64,000 nucleotides of DNA from Botryosphaeria dothidea (taxonomy: Eukaryota > Ascomycota > Dothideomycetes > Botryosphaeriales > Botryosphaeriaceae), in NCBI GenBank assembly GCA_011503125.2, contig WWBZ02000016.1:3596001-3660000 (forward strand), written 5' to 3'. Position 1 is the first letter of the stretch, and each line of letters begins with the position of its first letter. A model generated the notes under the pieces. It saw nothing but the letters and a program-made list of their open reading frames with translations. It had not been told where the DNA came from and did not search any database. Below are positions 32,144 through 43,412 of the stretch, in pieces. A program made the position numbers and the translations under genes.

Positions 32144-32986
32144 GAGGCTTTTTCTCTAGGTCGTCCTTCCGGGTCGCTTGTTGCTTTGGTGCGTGGGAAA
32201 AGGGATGAAATGAGAGGATGGCAAAGGCGTCGTGGGGCTTCATGTCGGGGTTTGCTGGTTAGCGTTACTTCTTGTAGATACTAAATACCCAAAGTCGGCC
32301 ACGACAGCCTGTATTATTACTTCTCATCTCCGTGCAATACGTATGTGAACATTTTTTTTGAAGTCATTTTTAGGCGAGCCTACAAGCAATCTTGTTTTTC
32401 CGCCATACCATTTTTGGATTTAACACCCCTACAAAGCCTCATCGAGGATACTACAGAGGGTACTGCAGCTGATGGTAAGCTTGAAATGGGAAATTTATGC
32501 ATATCAGGAGCATTCATTCGGACGTGAGTGTATCGTGGATCCACTGACAACGCTACCCTGAGAACGCTTCCACTCCCCATGAAGTTGCATTTATTGGGGC
32601 CACATTCTTGTTCAGACGAAATCTTCGTTTTTATGGCAGATGTGTTCAAGATGTCCTCGAAGTGGATTTCATGAGGCCCTGGACCAATCAGAATTCCCGC
32701 ACGCCGCATTGACCCGGCGACGAAGACTACCCAGCACATCTTCCTCACGGAGCGCCAAGACCCATAAGAAAAGACGTCAAATATAAAAAGACATTTATTG
32801 CGTGGATGGACTACAGATCAGGTATCGCCGCAGTGTATTCAAGAATGAGCGTCCATATTCGTACCATTCTCCTCCAATTAAGCGTTTGGGGACGCTGAAG
32901 CGAGCAACAGCGGTAAAGTCAGTTGACCGAAAGCTAAATCAGATACCCTCAGCAAAAAAGAGTATTTGGAGTGTGCTTTCAGGCAC
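32144..32986. other. Intergenic, contains one MITE copy
   Basis: Space between convergent transporter and CFEM-like genes. Apart from the degenerate fold-back element at 32501-32581 nothing is recognised. Confidence 0.5.
32501..32581. mobile_element. Degenerate fold-back MITE copy 4
   Basis: Left arm has lost TGGA (GGAGCATTCATTCGGACGTG). Right arm, minus strand, reads ATGGGGAGTGGAAGCGTTCT and then diverges. Central bases are unrelated to other copies. Confidence 0.65.
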
Positions 32987-33688
32987 TTAAAGCATGGCCG
33001 GCAGACCCATGAGCACGGCAGCCATACCAAGGCAGGCAGTCGCCATTGGAGCAGCAGCACCGGTGAAGGCGCTACCGGTGCTCGCAGTCTGGCTCGCGCC
33101 AGCCGTCGTGGTCCTGCGTGTGGAGGAAGACGTGGTCGAGGCGGAAGTACCCTGTGCAGAGCGTGTCAATCGGTATTCTTTTGCTATGTCTGAAGTGTTG
33201 GGCAACTCACAGTCACAGTGGCGCTCCCAGAAGTGGAAGTAGAGGTGGAAGATGTACCAGTGCTCTCAGTAGTCGTCACAGTGCCTGTAGGAATAGCGGT
33301 GGCAGTGCCAGTACCGGTTGTAGCACCAGTCCAGGTGGTTGACGAGAGAGAACAACTATTGAGAAGGCTATTCACGTCTATACATGGGAATGTATGAGCA
33401 AGCAGGACGTGAGGGGGACGGCCAGGATTTTCTTGACTCACCACTGTCATTTCTCCAGACCGCAGCAATGCAGGCTTCGCAATTCGGAATCCAGTCAGCA
33501 GCTGCATTGTTATTGCAGACGCAGTTGATGTAGCCGTTGTCATCGACCGTGTGGGCGCAACCCTGCGACAGATTGACCACTGTCCAGCAGACTGGGGAAC
33601 AATTTCCTGGAATATCGCGCCAGTCTACATCCTGTGCAAGGACCGTGCAAACAGGGAGACACAGAGAAGCGAGTGTGATAAACTGCAT
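32987..33688 (-). CDS. Secreted CFEM-like, Ser/Thr-rich GPI-anchored protein
   Basis: Model: exons 33688-33442, 33377-33211, 33151-32987, introns 64 and 59 nt, 192 aa. A signal peptide (residues 1-19, ending VLAQ) is followed by a domain with eight Cys in the order C-x3-C-x9-C-x11-C-x-C-x11-C-x2-C-x17-C, close to the CFEM pattern, including an Asp before the CxC pair. Residues 110-170 are almost all Ser, Thr and Gly, likely O-glycosylated. The C-terminus is hydrophobic (MATACLGMAAVLMGLPAML), as for a GPI signal. CFEM proteins bind haem or act at the host interface in pathogens. Spacing is not canonical, so CFEM membership needs a profile search. Confidence 0.78.
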
Positions 33689-34875
33689 TTTGATGCTTAA
33701 TAGTTGCGAATGTTGTGATAAGTACGAAGGATGATATTGTCGTTGACTACTCTATCTTGCCGACCCCATTGACATATTTATATTTCTAGCATGAGTATCT
33801 TCTTTCAAGGTGTCGTAAAGCGTCCACGACAGCCAAAGGGGCTCAGACTTTGTTGTCACTTCATCTCCCGCCCGTGAGGAGGGACAAACAAGCTGAGCCA
33901 AGCCATCTCGAAACCTGTTCTTCCAACAAGAACTGGGAAGAAGCGGGATGCAGGTGGAGAAATGATCTTGAGTGGGCCACGCTTTGTAGCTAAGCCTTCT
34001 AGTGGCTGTGCGCTGCGCGGTTGAAACTCAGGAGCTGCTGCGGGCGTTATACGAGCGCAGACGGATGACCGCGGAACCACAGACCAGGATCGCAAACTGC
34101 CGAAGGAGGGGCAGCAGAAGGGAAAGCAGCATTCGAAAAGCGATTGGATCCCCAGAAGAATCTCTTGCAGACCGCTGGACCATCTCCGATAAAAGTTCTC
34201 GGCGAATGCGCCCAGTGTCACGCTGTGGTGAGTTATGTCCGAGCCCGTGTCCGAGCGAGCCTGAGACTTGTCGCCTCCAACTTCCAAAAGGTCATGAGGC
34301 GCCTGCGTGATTTCTCCACTTCTCCATGTTCTGTGCGCAGTACAGCACTGCTGCTGCTGCTGCCGAATTCCGAATCGCGCATTGCCCGGATGCCCCAGGT
34401 GCTCCGCGTTGGTCTGAACCGCAGTGACGCAACCACATGCTATGATAAAAGCAAGGCTGTTCACGCAACAAACTTCGCAGACGCGTCCACCCACGTGCTT
34501 TGTGATCCGGGAGATCCTTCATACAGGGACCCTTGTTGTCTTTCTAAGTGCTAGCGTGGCTTTGATGACTTCGACTTCTCGGACCATTGAGGTAACTCAG
34601 AAGTGTACCCATGATAACCCACCTTTTCGGAAAGCCATAGTCTATTCTTGTGTTTAGGGGTTAGTCCTACATACTATTCTCAAAATTTAAAAACGCAGTG
34701 GCAAGGTCAAGTTTCCGAAGTTGCTAGTACGGCACTCGCAAAGAGGTCTGCGTAGCCAGCTTCAAGGTGCAGGACAATGATGAATTGGAAAAACAATTGC
34801 TCCGGGCACTATACAATCAAGTTTGAGGTTCAGAAAAAGCTCTGCGGCATGAATTCAGAGCCTTAGCATATGTCA
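33689..34875. other. Intergenic, no supported gene
   Basis: Overlapping frames exist on both strands around 33.9-34.5 kb but no motif or splice structure supports any of them. It ends at MITE copy 5. Confidence 0.5.
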
Positions 34876-34958
34876 TAGGGAGTGGAAGCATTCGTCCAGA
34901 CGCAGGTGTCACGTCAAACTAATGACATTTACGTCCGGATGAATGCTTCCACTCCCCA
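34876..34958. mobile_element. Fold-back MITE copy 5
   Basis: Left arm ATAGGGAGTGGAAGCATTCG and right arm, minus strand, GTGGGGAGTGGAAGCATTCA continue to pair through TCCRGACG, giving arms of about 30 bp. It lies about 150 bp beyond the 3' end of the helicase pseudogene. Confidence 0.85.
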
Positions 34959-35109
34959 CAGCCAGAAAATTACATCACCCTGGAAGTAAAACTTCGTTCA
35001 TTTAGTGCATGAAGACAAGACTGCCTGGTTGTAGCTACGGCAGAGGCACGGAAATCGGTAAATCCTGGAACTAATCAAGCCTCTTGCATTGACTACTTCA
35101 AAGTATTTC

Positions 35110-38100
35110 CTATCTCAACCGAACCCTTCTGCGGGTATCCCTGAGCCTATCTACCAGATTGGCCTCTCGAAGCTCCCCAGGCGTTGCCAGGTCATGAGGA
35201 ATAGGACGAGTGGGTCTCGGTGCCTTGACGGGGATGCAGGAGCCCGTCCGGCAGATCATTCGTTTGTACTCCAACACGGCATGGCGCAGCTCTCTCAACC
35301 TGGCCGAGTATCCCTCAAATCGGCCACCGATGATCCACAACACCTTCGTCGCACGGGCTACAGCAAGGTAAGCCTTATCTTCATCAGCCATGCCGCTGAA
35401 ATCATCGACCCTATCGGCCCTGACATCGACCAGGCCCAGGATGACGATTTCTGCCTCGTAGCCACGTGCTTCCTCCACAGTACATACACTCGCGAATTGA
35501 GCGTAGTCAATGATCCCCACCCTTTCATTGTCTCTACGGCGCTCATCGTACATGGCCTTGCGATACTCGGTTGCTTGGCGATGGTACGGCGTTATCATAA
35601 GGACCTTGGCCTGCGTATCCTTGCCAAAGACCGAATTGAGCTTTCGAACAGCTCCTAACACCCACTCCAAAGTCTCCAAGTTTACCCGAGAAGGAGGCGA
35701 AGAGGTATAGCGAAGCTTTGCATTGGCCACCTTAACGTACAGCAGCCTGATATATTCGGTGTCGGGCTTCTCGAGTTCCAGGATTTCCTTGAGGCAATCA
35801 GCGACCTTGGGTTTGATATAGACGTTTGCAGATCCGACGGAGAAGAGCTCATCATTGTAGAAGCGCTTTTTCGGAAAGGCGAGGAGCTTATAGTGCATGC
35901 GATATTGGCGCAGGAGGGTGATGTTCGGGAAACCTTGTTGAAGCAGACGCTTCATCAACGACTTTTGGCTTCGGTTGACAAACTCGTTGAAGCTCTTGTC
36001 TATACTCGATATGTGAACGGGGAGACCCTGCTCAGTGTCGCCGAATATATGAATGGCCGCCGGGATATGGGCGAGCTTCGTCATCAAAATGTACGTGTCC
36101 GCCTCGCGGCCCCGGCAGCCATCATCAATCATGACCGCGATGCCCTTGAAGCGGATGCCGATGTTCTGATGCACCATATTTTCCCCACAACACGATGTGG
36201 TGCAAGCGACTCAAGGCGCACGGAGGAGAATCTCTTCCTTGATAAACTCGAGAGCTTGATGATAGTGGCGTCTGTCGTCTTTAGACCAGTATCTGAAATG
36301 TTCTCCGGCAAGGTCCATCCACCGTTCGTAGAACCTTTTCAGTTCTTGGTACATTTCAACTGGATCCGTGTCATTGCTGTAGCTACGGACCACTGCGAAC
36401 TGGGAGTTCAGTGTGGCGTCAAGTGCAAGAGTGAGGAGGTCGTTTTGCGGGAACTCTCGGCTCTTCCCGTGAAGCTTCCTAGTGACGGACAGAAGCTCCA
36501 TCATTAGAAGCTCATCCTCTGTTCAGTGTGAACTGCACTCCGGCTCGTCTGTCTCGAGATTTACGTCCGTCGCAAAGACACGGACTGGTTGAGGATCTTC
36601 CGCATAAAGGTGGCCGTATTCACTGCAGATTGCATCCACAGCAGCGTTAGTAGATGCAGTGAAGACGCAGCACATGCCAGGCATGGCCAGCAATGCACTC
36701 AGAACATGTCTTACCCACTCCACCTGGCGCTCGAACAAGTTTAATGCGGCTCGTCATGCTGTTGGTGCCTTCCAAAACTGCTTTCTGCTCCCGGCCCAAG
36801 TCATAATAGAAGTGGCCAATGGCTCTCTTGACTGCCACATCAGCGATACTCTCATCAACACCTGCCACGTAGAACGGGTTGGTGATGGGTAGATCTTGTG
36901 CATAGTGGATAAGGAAGACTTTCCGGGGATCTTTTCGCGTGCTGTGGAGATCCCAAATGATGTTAATGGCATCGATGCGACGACGGTAACCGGCACTGTT
37001 GAGTTTGAATTATGCTCTGGCCTGAAGAGGATCAACCATGCTGGCATCGCTAGGCTTCACAGCATCGCTGCCAAAATACCTCACGTCCCTGTTCTTTGCA
37101 ACCAACGTGACGTCCGTACCGAGAAACGACAGAAAATCATCCATAGCAAGTAAAACTGGATCATTGGGTACCCGTAGAGTTGACCAGCTGAGGATAACCT
37201 CAGTGCCTGGTGATACTAGAGAACACGGATCGAACAATCTAGGGCAGCGCCGGATGTGCAGGAGGGCGATTACGATCTTGTCGTACCGGACGAAGTGAAC
37301 CAAGTGGGCGCACCCTTCGACCTGTGTGAATAGCATATGATGTTCTGTCCATTCGTTCTCAACGTCGAATACCAGTTAAACCTCAGCCTCGACGGCATCT
37401 ATAAAGGTTGTATGCACTGGAACGGGCATGTGGGGTGCGCCGGCCGTAAGTCTGAGATGTAATCTTTTCATAGAGAGCCCTTGAGAGTTTACATGCCCAT
37501 ATGCGGTCAAATAAGGTGCGTATGGCGGAAGTCCGGTCGAAGGGCGGCTGTCGATAGACTGGAGGAAGTCAAATAATTCGAAAGTGCAACATCCCCCCTA
37601 GAACTCTCCCCCCCTCCGACGAGGCACGCTTAGCTTCAATTCCTTCGCCTCCTGGGTCACAGAGAAAGCGTGAAGGCGATTGATGATTTCAAGCTCCTCA
37701 ATAGTCATCTTGTCTTTGACGCTGGGGTTGGGAAGCAAATAGCTTTTGAGCGCACCACCGAGCTTGCACTTCACAAGGAAAGCGTCTCTGAAGTGCTCCT
37801 TGTCGACCTCGAAGTTGTATATCCCGGTCTGTCAAGTGTAGCTGTCGGTAATGCCTCCTGTAAGATTATGCTCAGCCTGGAGAAGCACGCCAAAAGCGAA
37901 TCGAATATAGCCTTCATGTAGAACGTCGGAATCCATGCTGTGCACTTTACGGCTAGTGATGGTGGCTTTTATCTCAATGTCCGGAGCAAGCTCCATCGAA
38001 CCGAACTTAATCGACAGGTTGACACCGTACTCGTTGTAAGCCCAATCTGGCTTAAGTGTTTGTGTGAAGATCTCGGCGCCATTAGCATCATTGACTACCA

Positions 38101-38272
38101 GTTGGCAGTAATGACGGAATGCCGTGCGCACTGCAGCCCAATCCTTGGCATAGCGCTTCGGGGTATGTAGCTTCACAAGCTTCGTATCCTAAGTGATAGG
38201 CTGTTTGGTAACAGCATCCACCCAGTCTTCCTTCTTGAGAAGAGCAATCGGAGTAGGCGTGGTATTGGGCAT
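35110..38272 (-). pseudogene. Decayed UPF1/DNA2-like SF1 helicase gene
   Basis: From ATG at 38272 the frame begins MPNTTPTPIALLKKEDWVDA, hits a TAG after 26 codons, and continues in frame with several more stops (examples near 37830, 37610, 37378, 37010) to the Walker A motif RAPGGVGKT near 36750. One frameshift follows, then the same frame runs to 35110. Other motifs seen are TASTNAAVDA (Ia), GDTEQGLPV (III), LLRQYRMH (IV), CTVEEARGYEAEIVIL (V) and AVARATKVLWIIGG (VI). The DEAD-box-like position reads IDDG. An intact product would be about 1,050 aa. Several stops fit CAG/CAA to TAG/TAA or TGG to TGA changes as caused by RIP. MITE copies flank it at 34.9 and 39.1 kb. Some stops might lie in unrecognised introns. 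Confidence 0.75.
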
Positions 38273-39146
38273 GTCTAGATGGCGGTGCTTCGGTGACTTC
38301 GGGACGGTGTGAAAGAGAGGGTCCGGCGGCGTTTGAAGAGATTCGGCCTCACCTGCAATTTGGCGATTCAGCGCGAGGCATCTGCGTTGAAGTGGGGTGA
38401 TCCCGTGTGCTCAACAGGCCAACATACCGTTCGTAATGTGCCGCGCTGAAAAGCCTGAAGACGGACGGAGTTGCTTTTTGACCTCGAGGGAAGTTAGTAC
38501 GCGCGTGCGCGAAGCTACTCGGAATTGGTGCCAGCTGTTTCACAGTCGCTTGGTTGAGGTGGGGCCGCAAAGTGTGAGGTGAGGAGGTACTGCGGGGGAG
38601 TACGTCCGGTTGGGTAGCTCGGCTCGGGGGAAACTGTAGAGGCTTGTCGTAATCCAGATGGCAGCGCTAATTCTCACGAAGAGAAAAGAAGAGGGGGAAA
38701 GTGTGCAGCGGAAGGTCAGCTTTTGGGCGGCCAGCGGATCGAAATGCGCACGGACCCTCAGAGCAACCTGATGCAGCAGGAGCAGACAAATTCCTTGCAC
38801 GTGCTCGGGACGCTGTTGCGCTCCTTCGACTGCACACCCAAGCTCTTGACACTGAACTCATGCGATTTTCCTCAACGCTTCATCGAATGACTGAGAAGGA
38901 CGCATTTAGAAAGCTGAATAGTATGCCAAAATGAGATGATTGCTTCATGAGGACGCGTCCGGCATTTCTTCAAAATCACTTCGAAGCAAGACGCAAGGCT
39001 GGGCCTCTGGCGCCCTGCAGCAACCTCGAGTCGTCTACTCTCCAAGCGAATGCATCGTATAGAAGACAGAATGGTCAGCTAGCGATCGTTTGTCGGGGTT
39101 TCGCGAGTCCCGTTGAACATGATATCGAAGCACATTATTGCACGTT
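38273..39146. other. Intergenic, no supported gene
   Basis: Upstream of the helicase pseudogene. Only short frames without motifs are present. Confidence 0.5.
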
Positions 39147-39228
39147 GAGGAGTTGAAGCATCCGTCCGGACGTGAATACGCTGAAGCCCTTTGGAAATTA
39201 GCATCCGGATGAACGCTTCGACTCCTTA
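39147..39228. mobile_element. Fold-back MITE copy 6
   Basis: Arms GAGGAGTTGAAGCATCCGTC and, minus strand, AAGGAGTCGAAGCGTTCATC carry several transitions relative to the family consensus, so it is older than copies 2, 5 and 7. Confidence 0.75.
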
Positions 39229-41612
39229 TCTTCTCCCGTCTGCTACTGTAGCGCAAATCGAGCGGGCCAGATTTTGCTCGTGCAGGGAGGTAGCGGTCCA
39301 AGGTAACGAACGAGTCAATAGCCAGAATGCCATCAAGTAATTCAATAGCTGAAGTATGTCCCGTTCTCCGCTTGCAGCCGGTCCCGAGTGGAAGCTTCAA
39401 AGATGATTAATATCCAGCGACATCACCGTACCGGCAGGCGCAGCAGTTCACAGAGTGAATCTGCGTCAGACAGGATCTATTCGACTGACACCGATTCAAG
39501 TGCGCGGCGAGTGATGTGGTAGCGCGATGAAGGGCTGCAGGTGATGCGACAGAAAGGAAGTGGTGGGGAAAGTTGAGTTGGAGCAGTGGAAAGTCAGAAG
39601 GTTTACGTCACTCAAGATCTAGCGCTAGTCCTTATAGAGAAAGGCGTCTAATCTGAAAGTCGTTGCCGACCTCGCCATGGTTCGCCAGCATCACGGCTCC
39701 AGCCCCACCTAATACAAACCGCGCATATAACCACCGTCATCCTGATTATCTTCAAGGCGAGCCGGAGATGTCTGGCCCTTCTTTGGTCTTTGTCAGACGT
39801 TGAAGAATTGCATTTTCATCGGCGCCACCCGTCAGCTACGTCCTATCGCGAACATGGAGAATCGTAACCGCTCGCAAGCCTATTTATCCTTCATGATGCG
39901 GCTGTGACTAATCGGCCATGCTCACTATCAAAAGACCGAAGTCATGCCTGCGGAGCAATCCAATAACCCTCCTCCCGAGCATATCACGGAGGAGAGATAT
40001 TCCAAATAGACCATCGGTCGTGACGTGAACAGTTCACAAAGAGGTTAGAATGATGGTGTCATCGACGGTGCGCAGGGAGGATTGAAGGAGCAATATGGTG
40101 AATGGTAAACGGTAAATGGCGTCGCCCACAAAGCAGTGGTAAAATCCAAAGAGAGTTCACTCAGGCACGAATAGCAAACAATGTATACCTCTCCAGTGGT
40201 AAAAGAAGATGCTGATAACACCAAGTATGGTTTTTGCCAGCGACTTGCACCCACCTTGGTTTGCCCGCTGTTCAAAGAACAGCCGTGGCGGCGCCAGGGG
40301 AGGCCATTGTCCTCGAGGTCCGCCTTGCAGCGCGTATCACTCGACGAGCGGGACCCCAGCGATTTGCAATCCATGTGTGGAGGCTCAGTGCGCAAAAATT
40401 CGGGTGGCGGGCGCGCGGGCGCGTTCCGTCGGCAAACTTTCCCAGGGGGCCCCATCTGCCCACGCGGTCCCCACTCAACCACCCGAGACTCCGCAAGAGC
40501 AAAAAGGAAAAAGAGATGGCTATGTTGCTTGTGCAACGCCCGACCAGAGAGTCGAACTTTTTAAGTTACGTCAATTGAAGCTCGTACCATCATTAGGCGA
40601 TGAGTAGCTTACCTCTGAACCCCACGGTTGAACAGTGTGATGATTACTGATAAAAGCCCTTATGTACTATTAGTGTCTGGGCGAACAGCGAAACTGAGAG
40701 GGCAAATCTTACGTATGCGCTAACCGATTGCGCCAGCCGGGCATCATTGAGATGGATGATGAGAAGTCTCGTAGTCAAAACTTATATCACGTACAGAAAA
40801 TGAAGACTGCCTCTATTCAATCCCGTAGGCCATCACCAGGCCCTTTGATTATTCTGAGCTCTCTTTCTTCCCGGTGAAAGCAGCTTCAGAAACTTATGGC
40901 TGGTCATGCCAGATATTCCGCCTGTGACAAGCTCCATCCCCAACCCCCATGTGTTCGATCCAGGGTCCCCGCAGTACACTTCTCCACGACATCGCATTTC
41001 CACCCAAATCCATCACTCAGAGAAAGAGATTCAATACAAATTCCTACAAATATCAAAAACCGTATAAATTTTAATTGTTTGTTGGGGGGAAGAGTTGATC
41101 GTTGCGGGCACGTGAGACTTCGCGTGGCCCGCGCGGCCCCTCGATAAGCGAACCAATCATTTCTCTGAATCGATCGCAACGATTCTACGAACTGCGCCCG
41201 CACCTCCCCGCGTACTAGCTCTACGACGCGCAAGAGCACCTCTTTTCTATCTTTATTGCTCCCCAGTCTTTTTCTAGATTTAGTTGGCGATGTCTTATAT
41301 ACGAGAAATGTCTTAACTGGACGCTGGGTATAGTGAGTTACCAACTAACGGCAACTACTTTAACCAGAGCAATGTAGGGAAAAGGTTCCGGAAGTAGTAT
41401 AATCGGCGTCAATTGTCAAATAAACAATAAGGATATGAAGTATTGTCCCAGAATCAATTATATTTTCAGTTCCATTATGCTATTACTTAAACGTTGGAAT
41501 GAAAATCCCGCTTACATAGTCTTTAAGGTTGTAGATTCGTTCACTTGGCATCTATGAGAGCAAAATTGCGTGGAGGCTTGCTTAGGGCTGTGTTAGAGGT
41601 ATAAAAAGCGCA
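39229..41612. other. Gene-free part of the accessory island
   Basis: About 2.4 kb without a supported gene. Contains the split tRNA-like sequence at 40537-40742. Frames at 40.0-40.6 kb overlap on both strands in a GC-rich patch and look non-coding. Confidence 0.5.
40537..40742 (-). pseudogene. Split tRNA-like sequence
   Basis: On the minus strand 40742-40711 reads as a tRNA 5' half: acceptor GCCCGGC, A-box-like TGGCGCAATCGG, D-stem GCGC/GCGC, then TACGT. The piece 40571-40537 reads ACGTA, then a T-loop GTTCGACTC and acceptor GTCGGGC plus G. The acceptor strands pair at all 7 positions (one G-T) and TACGT pairs with ACGTA. Between them lie 139 nt instead of a 7-nt anticodon loop. The T-stem has mismatches and T33 is missing, so no anticodon can be read. 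T-runs follow at 40515-40501, like Pol III terminators. Likely a tRNA gene broken by insertion. Confidence 0.4.
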
Positions 41613-41694
41613 TACGGAGTGGAAGCATTCATCCGGACGCAAATGTAATTAATTCAATTTGACATCCACGTACAGATGAATGCTTCCACTGCCC
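41613..41694. mobile_element. Fold-back MITE copy 7
   Basis: Left arm ACGGAGTGGAAGCATTCATC and right arm, minus strand, GGGCAGTGGAAGCATTCATC. The core contains GTAATTAATT, similar to the core GTAATTAG of copy 2. Confidence 0.85.
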
Positions 41695-42070
41695 ACAATC
41701 AGTTGACTGTATGAAGTATCATAACTCTACTCCCAATCACCCTTCGAATTGTATCCAGTATCCCAGCCGCCCTCAGCTCCCGCACAAACGCCTGTTTCTG
41801 GTTAATTCTCTTTAAAGCCAGTAAGTTATCCGGCCCTCGACTCACCCGAACTCTTTCACAGAAAACCGCTCCAGTGTTCTTACCCAAATGCTTCTGGAAA
41901 TTAATCACCTGGATCCCAACGAAAGGGGCAACCTTTAGCAAACACAGCGATACGGAGAGCTCCATCGAACGCTCGTTCAACGGTCCTTAACATGGGGAAG
42001 ACCTATCACTGTGGCTGCCACTGAGTAAAACCTGGCACATGTGGTGGGCGACGTTGCGAACTGCCCTCCA

Positions 42071-42457
42071 TCAAGGGTCGTTCCGCTTGAGGATACCAAG
42101 AGCAACGGGCTTGGTAATATCCTTGACTGACTTCTTAGTCACAACGTCAACCCACTTGTTGAGGAGCCCGTTAGTGTCTGGCGGAGACAAACTACGGCTG
42201 AGACGAGGATCCTCTTCACCCAGTGGAATCCCGAAGCCTGAGATGTCAGTGTATTGATGAGGCTTACCCACAGACTCCCAGTGCTGGTTAGCGCACCCCA
42301 TGAGCCAGATGATAGCGGCATCCTCCACCTCTGCTGGAGGGAGGAAGTCCCAGGCAACGTTCAAGGTGTTGTCCTCCGCCCCATGTAGACAAGCACGTGC
42401 AAAAAAAAAAAGCTGACACAATAGTAATTCACGTGATTCTAACAGGCAGAAGTGCAA
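42071..42457 (-). pseudogene. Fragment resembling the N-terminus of the decayed helicase family
   Basis: Near the 3' end of this frame NKWVDVVTKKSVKDITKPV aligns with EDWVDAVTKQPIT at the start of the helicase pseudogene at 38.2 kb. The upstream part reads DDAAIIWLMGCANQHW-like sequence I do not recognise. It points away from the helicase C-terminal fragment at 42.9 kb, so the locus is rearranged. A further minus frame at 41699-41980 could belong to the same remnant. Confidence 0.4.
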
Positions 42458-42940
42458 GCACTATCTTTCAAACTCTATTAAGGTCTTACATCCTGTTTTC
42501 TTCAGCTGCCTTCACCAAATTTCCGAACTCCACTAAAGATCGTACACACCACTCTCAGACAAATTCAGCAGTGGCTCGTCCCACATGAAGCGTTCACTCC
42601 AGACGGAGCCCCAGCGCCACTCAATCCTTCATCAAGGAAATTGAATACATCGAACTATCGGACGCCCAGCCGAACGCCAACGAGTCCCAAGCAAAACTCA
42701 TAACATCGTTGCCATTAATACGAACTTCCAGGACTTATCAATGGGAAGTGAGTTTTCCTTCACCATATGTCTGCAAGATTGTACTTACTAACACATTCAC
42801 ATTAGTCTTGATGCGAACTATCTACACAGTCTTCGTCATGGAGACCTGGGATCTCCATACTCGCGCAGGGCTGCACACATTCGATCTCAACACGTCCATA
42901 ATTACCACTCTGGATGATCTCTGCGCTACTCTCGCAAGGC

Positions 42941-43258
42941 ATTCAGCCTAAGGAGATTAAAATTATCACACCATACCTTGCTCAATAGGACATGTGTCTG
43001 GAGGCACTAAACCGCCTACAAGTCGCCCTTCATGCGAGCGGCCAGTCCACGCACAACATTCGATCCATCAGAATCACAACTATCGATTCCTTCCAAGGCA
43101 AAGAAAGCGACTATGAGATTCTGGATCTCGTTACGACCTTGAAGGTTGGATGTCTGAAGGAGGCCAACCGTCTGAATGTTGCCTTCACTCGCAACAAGCG
43201 CGGCCTGATCGTTATTTGTGATGCGCAAACATTCCCTACCAACAACAGCAAGATCTAG
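42941..43258 (+). pseudogene. Remnant of UPF1/DNA2-like SF1 helicase C-terminus
   Basis: The frame reads KIITPYLAQ, a TAG, then ALNRLQVALH, motif V TTIDSFQGKESDYEIL and motif VI NRLNVAFTRNKRGLIVICD before a stop at 43258. These are the last two conserved blocks of NAM7/UPF1-type helicases. The TAG at 42986-42988 follows CAA and fits an original CAG. No upstream helicase motifs are found on this strand. Confidence 0.7.
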
Positions 43259-43327
43259 CGCAGGTCTTTCCTGGCCAAACCCTTTTCAGCTTTCAAAGAC
43301 AAGAAATCCATCCGCCAAATACCTTCA

Positions 43328-43412
43328 CAGGGAGTAGAAGCATTCCTCCGGACGTAAGTGTATTTTTTTTTTGTGGTGAAAAAGCCGTCCAGGCGAATGC
43401 TTCCACTCCCCA
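43328..43412. mobile_element. Fold-back MITE copy 8
   Basis: Left arm CAGGGAGTAGAAGCATTCCT and right arm, minus strand, TGGGGAGTGGAAGCATTCGC. The core holds a T-run. It marks the right end of the MITE-rich stretch and lies 70 bp past the helicase fragment. Confidence 0.8.

Noticed and set aside
31189..32208. 339-codon plus-strand frame inside the MFS transporter
   Set aside because: Overlaps the transporter in another frame and has His/Arg-rich composition typical of shadows.
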